Of a stretch of 64,000 nucleotides of DNA, positions 61,103 through 64,000 are shown piece by piece (position 1 is the first letter of the stretch; each line of letters opens with the position of its first letter). The stretch is from JACKNG01 sp040220855 (GTDB lineage Bacteria > Pseudomonadota > Gammaproteobacteria > Ga0077536), in assembly GCA_040220855.1 (NCBI GenBank), contig JAVJVZ010000061.1:1-64000 (forward strand). The letters are read 5' to 3'. Under the pieces are notes generated by a model, which was not told where the DNA came from, did not search any database, and worked only from the letters and a program-made list of their open reading frames with translations. Made by a program: the position numbers and the translations under genes.

Positions 61103-62488
61103 TCACGCTCGCCGTCGATGCGTGTCGAAGCCCCGCCCTGCCGCCGCCGGATGAGGTGCTGCGAGTCGTGCACCCCGGCCGGGGAAAAGCTTCTCGCGCA
61201 GTGTGCCGGGGCGGTATTCGGTCTGCATGCGACCGCGCTTCTGCAGCACCGGCACCACGCCTTCGATGAAATCGACGAACGATCCGGGAAGCGTGGAATA
61301 AGCAAGGTTGAAACCGTCGACACCTGCGTCGACCCAGAGTTCGAGAGCATCGGCGACCTGCTCCGGCGCCCCCACCACCACAGGTCCCGCGCCGCCGATA
61401 CCCACGTAGTGTGCGATATCGCGCATCGTCCAGGTTCTAGCCGGATCCCCGGCCGTGAAGCTGTGCAGGAACGTCCTTACCGCGTCCGTCTCGATGTATT
61501 CGACCGGCTGGTCGGGCTCGTATTTCGACAGATCCAGCCCGCTCCAGCCGCACAGCAGCGCCAGCGCCCCGTCGTAACTGATCTGCCCCTCGAATTCGTC
61601 ATATTTACGTCGCGCCTCTTCCTCTGTGCTGCCAGTGATGACTTTCATGTATGCAAACGTGCGGAGATCGGATGGATCGCGCCCCGCCGCAACCAGCTTT
61701 TCGCGCAGGGTACACACGTACTGTCCGTTGACTTCGGGTTTCGATCCGATCAGGAACACCGCTTCAGCGTGGCGCGCCGCGAAGTCCGTGCCACGTGGAG
61801 ACGTACCCGCCTGGTACAGCAGCGGCACCCGCTGCGGAGAGGGCTCGGATAGGTGGCAACCGTTGCACTTATACCAACGTCCGACGTACTCGATGTCGCG
61901 TACCCGCTCCGGCTCGGCATACACGCCACGCGCACGATCGGCCACCACTGCGTCGTCCGCCCAGCTTTCCGCCCACAACCGGTAGCAGACTTCACAGAAT
62001 TCGTCTGCCATTTCGTATCGCTCGTCGTGTCCGGGGATCGCGTCCTGCCCCAGCGACCGGGCAGTGCTCGAGAGATAGGAGGTCACGATATTCCAGGCAA
62101 TCCGCCCCTTGGTGAGATGATCCAGCGTTGATATGAGCCGAGCAAAGACGAACGGGTGATACTGGAGAATTGAAGCCGTGAAGCCGAAGCCCAAGTGCTC
62201 GGTCACCGCTGCCATGGCGGGCACGAGCAGCATCGGATCGTTTACCGGGAACTGCGCAGCACTCCGCACCGAAGCATCCCGGGTACCGCCATACACGTCA
62301 TAAGTTCCAAAAACATCGGCCAGGAAGATGCCGTCAAAGCACCCCCGCTCGATCAACTTCGCTAACTCCGTCCACTGCTCGAGATCTTTGTAGTCGACCA
62401 TACGGTCATCCGGTCGGGTCCAAAGCCCCGGCGATTGATGAACGATACAATTCATGGCGAAAGCATTGAATAGCATTCGGCTTTTCAT
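61103..62488 (-). CDS. LLM-class flavin-dependent monooxygenase (NtaA/SnaA/DszA family)
   Basis: This 461-residue bacterial-luciferase-like TIM barrel uses FMNH2 to oxidise organic compounds such as nitrilotriacetate or dibenzothiophene sulfone. I chose the second ATG (62488), which gives seven bases between AGGAGA and the start. The upstream ATG at 62494 is only one base from AGGAGA. Family blocks are DGIFLADVFGTYDVYGG, DPMLLVPAMAAVTEHLGFGF and GRIAWNIVTSYLSSTARSLG. PLLYQAGTSPRGTDFAARHA and VVVGAPEQVADALELWVDAG follow. The substrate cannot be predicted. A decayed IS lies just upstream. Confidence 0.92.
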   Translation of the reverse strand: MKSRMLFNAFAMNCIVHQSPGLWTRPDDRMVDYKDLEQWTELAKLIERGCFDGIFLADVFGTYDVYGGTRDASVRSAAQFPVNDPMLLVPAMAAVTEHLGFGFTASILQYHPFVFARLISTLDHLTKGRIAWNIVTSYLSSTARSLGQDAIPGHDERYEMADEFCEVCYRLWAESWADDAVVADRARGVYAEPERVRDIEYVGRWYKCNGCHLSEPSPQRVPLLYQAGTSPRGTDFAARHAEAVFLIGSKPEVNGQYVCTLREKLVAAGRDPSDLRTFAYMKVITGSTEEEARRKYDEFEGQISYDGALALLCGWSGLDLSKYEPDQPVEYIETDAVRTFLHSFTAGDPARTWTMRDIAHYVGIGGAGPVVVGAPEQVADALELWVDAGVDGFNLAYSTLPGSFVDFIEGVVPVLQKRGRMQTEYRPGTLREKLFPGRGARLAAPHPAAAGRGFDTHRRRA

Positions 62489-62619
62489 GTTCATTTCTCC
62501 TGTGGTGATTCGCCGCAATACTCCATCGGGGGAACGTTCGCTTACTCGGGAAGTACTGCTGATCACGTCGCGCTGGCGCGCGTCGATGACACTCGCGCAC
62601 GCCTGGCCGAACGTGCCCT

Positions 62620-63371
62620 AGAACCGGTCTCCAAATTGACGTGACAGGATAATCAGGCAGCCGGGCCGGACAAAGTTTGAGGAAATTAATGGGGAATATT
62701 CGTAGCGCGTGACGATGCGGGGCGACGAGATCAATACCGCATTCGCGCAACAGTGTCTCGTCGAGTGCGTCGCTGTCGTAAGCGCGGTCGCCGATGAGCC
62801 GGTCTGACGCATATTCGAGAAACGTCGCTTCGATGGTTTTGTCCACCAGCGTCACTTCGTGTGGTGAAGCGCTCTCAACGCAAACCGCGATAGGAAGACC
62901 ATAAGCGTCTGTAATGGCCATGATCTTCGCCCCTTTGCCGCATTTCGTCTTGCCAACAGAAAGAGCTTTTTTGCGGAACTGAACGTCCCGGCGATGAAGG
63001 CTTCCCGGATGTCGATACCGCCACGTTCCCGAAGGTCCTCGGCGAGTGCCTGTAATGCCCGCTCTATGGTGCCGTCTTGTACCCATTGCTGGAATCGACG
63101 ATGGCAGGTCTGGTAGCTGGCAAGTCGTTCCACCGCGCGCCGGTCTTCAGGTCCCACAGCACACCATTGAGAACACCCCGTGCCGCGGTCGCGGGCCGAC
63201 CGACCATACCGGCGCGATGGCTGTCGTCGAACACTGCTGGGACGAGTTTCCAATGCTTCTCGGTCAGCTTCATCACGACCTTTGATCACATTTCGACATC
63301 GCTGTCGATCTCCGGCAAAAAGTGATCCAACTTCAATGAATTACGACGTGCCGAATGTTGAGACCGGTTCT
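62620..63371 (-). mobile_element. decayed IS5/IS427-type element with 12-bp terminal repeats
   Basis: Inverted copies of AGAACCGGTCTC mark the ends: 62620-62631 on the plus strand and 63360-63371 as its reverse complement. Between them is a transposase relic with frameshifts and an internal deletion. At about 752 bp it is shorter than intact relatives. I see no clear target duplication. The element lies 131 bp upstream of the flavin monooxygenase start. Confidence 0.8.
62623..63276 (-). pseudogene. broken IS427-group transposase
   Basis: The N-terminal frame from 63276 reads MMKLTEKHWKLVPAVFDDSH and VGRPATAARGVLNGVLW, then leaves frame near TGARWNDLP. A second frame carries YQTCHRRFQQWVQDGTIERA and ERGGIDIREAFIAGTFSSAK. 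A third frame carries VGKTKCGKGAKIMAITDAYG, DRLIGDRAYDSDAL and APHRHA. About 60 residues, including the region of the last DDE glutamate, are missing before the terminal NFVRPGCLIILSRQF block. Family members can use one programmed frameshift, but the deletion leaves this copy inactive. Confidence 0.82.
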
Positions 63372-63468
63372 GAAGCGGTCGGCGCCAACCGCACGGCTCG
63401 ATGCGGCTGCCTGAAGCGAGCGAGCTTCTCCTTGCATTGCCGGTGCGGCAGCACCGGCAGGCGACCAC

Positions 63469-64000
63469 TCACGGGGCGCCGCGCCGTTGTTTGCCATGAA
63501 GCCCCGCTCCGCTGAGTGGCGACGCTCCAAGCCGGTACTCGCGCTGGTTGCGTGTGTAGCGCCGGAACCGCGCCACCACTTCGGCCCATTCTTCGGTACT
63601 CCACAGTGCTTGCGCGGAAGCTGCATCCTCGAAATCGAACCAGGCAACGAGTTCGGGGGAATCCATACCTGCGCTGCGCATGCTGCGATGAAAAACGAAT
63701 GGTTGCTTTCGCAACCACGGGAAGAAGCCCTGAGCCCAGTCACCCATGTCCTGCTTCATTTCCGGAATCACGTCGCAGGTGTAGAGAATCGTATAGTTGG
63801 CGGTACCGGTTTGCGTCCCCGCGATGCCCTCTCCGCTCAACGGAGACTCGGTCAATCGATACTCCCGTTGATTGCGGGTAAATGTCTTGAACTTCGCCAA
63901 GGTGGTCTTCCACGCATCCGAGCCCCAAAAAGTCTGTGCCGACGATTCGTCGTCGAAGTCGAAGTACGCTACCAACTCCGGCGAGTCGATGCCGACACTG
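63469..64000 (-). CDS. tandem-repeat protein with Dabb/ABM-like domains, N-terminus beyond the window
   Basis: The minus-strand frame is open at the right edge and ends at 63469. The visible part holds a complete repeat unit of about 90 residues and most of an earlier one. Both contain DSPELVAYFDF or DSPELVAWFDF, followed by ESSAQTFW or AASAQALW and then TFTRNQREYRLTESPLSG or RYTRNQREYRLGASPLSG. The linker has YTILYTCDVIPEMKQDMGDW. The pattern resembles dimeric alpha/beta-barrel (EthD or Dabb-like) domains, but this is tentative. The function is unknown. It stands behind the decayed IS. Confidence 0.7.
   Translation of the reverse strand, partial: SVGIDSPELVAYFDFDDESSAQTFWGSDAWKTTLAKFKTFTRNQREYRLTESPLSGEGIAGTQTGTANYTILYTCDVIPEMKQDMGDWAQGFFPWLRKQPFVFHRSMRSAGMDSPELVAWFDFEDAASAQALWSTEEWAEVVARFRRYTRNQREYRLGASPLSGAGLHGKQRRGAP

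Noticed and set aside
60714..61106. 130-codon minus-strand ORF in the gap after the amidohydrolase
   Set aside because: Low-complexity Arg/Ala/Ser content, no ribosome binding site, and it contains the perfect hairpin. I treat the region as non-coding.
1..64000. CRISPR arrays, rRNA or tRNA genes, replication origin
   Set aside because: I looked for regularly spaced repeats, tRNA cloverleaf ends and rRNA-like blocks and saw none.

Overview
The window is high-GC DNA from a metabolically versatile proteobacterium, most likely a gammaproteobacterium. That reading rests on the RND pump with an AcrR-type operator, the YhiI/RbbA/YhhJ-type exporter, and many acyl-CoA and aromatic oxygenase genes. 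The mixture resembles hydrocarbon degraders such as Immundisolibacter, but the sequence alone does not prove a genus. I found no rRNA, tRNA or CRISPR array.

Positions 1-12200 form a defence island. It has an IS5-family element cut by the left window edge, a lower-GC ORF of unknown function that looks 5'-truncated next to that IS, and a six-gene operon on the minus strand. In this operon an AbiE toxin-antitoxin pair (abiEi, abiEii) runs directly into a complete type I Wadjet anti-plasmid system (jetA, jetB, jetC, jetD). Every stop and start overlaps. A nested palindrome sits immediately upstream of abiEi. A frameshifted relic gene closes the island.

Positions 12268-16399 hold acyl-CoA genes: two hotdog thioesterases, a racemase-like CoA transferase, an acyl-CoA dehydrogenase and an enoyl-CoA hydratase. 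An intact IS5-type element with CTAG target duplications follows (16759-17916). Positions 18080-23071 hold a three-gene HlyD/RbbA/YhhJ-like ABC exporter operon. Positions 23120-26800 hold a CitE-like lyase, a scar where two convergent genes lost their 3' ends, a broken DUF1326-like gene and an HpaB-type flavin monooxygenase.

Positions 26919-39873 are an aromatic oxygenase region. A MalT-like LuxR regulator is divergent from an operon of a Rieske oxygenase, an exported c-type cytochrome/beta-propeller protein, a PCuAC-like protein and a Rieske ferredoxin. A convergent operon follows (extradiol dioxygenase, Rieske alpha and beta, SDR dehydrogenase, hydratase-aldolase, ornithine-cyclodeaminase-like protein) and looks like an upper meta-cleavage pathway. 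The plus-strand ferredoxin could feed either oxygenase.

Positions 40099-46720 encode a tripartite RND efflux system with a divergent AcrR-like repressor. Positions 46922-51177 hold a second acyl-CoA set (hydratase, dehydrogenase, enoyl-CoA-reductase-like SDR, NPD-family flavoprotein). Positions 51291-57731 hold a propane-monooxygenase-type soluble diiron monooxygenase with a Baeyer-Villiger monooxygenase and a divergent TetR regulator. Together these suggest subterminal oxidation of an alkane or cycloalkane to a ketone and then an ester. The right end has an AraC-type regulator, an amidohydrolase, a DszA/NtaA-like flavin monooxygenase, a decayed IS5/IS427-type element and a tandem-repeat protein that runs off the window.
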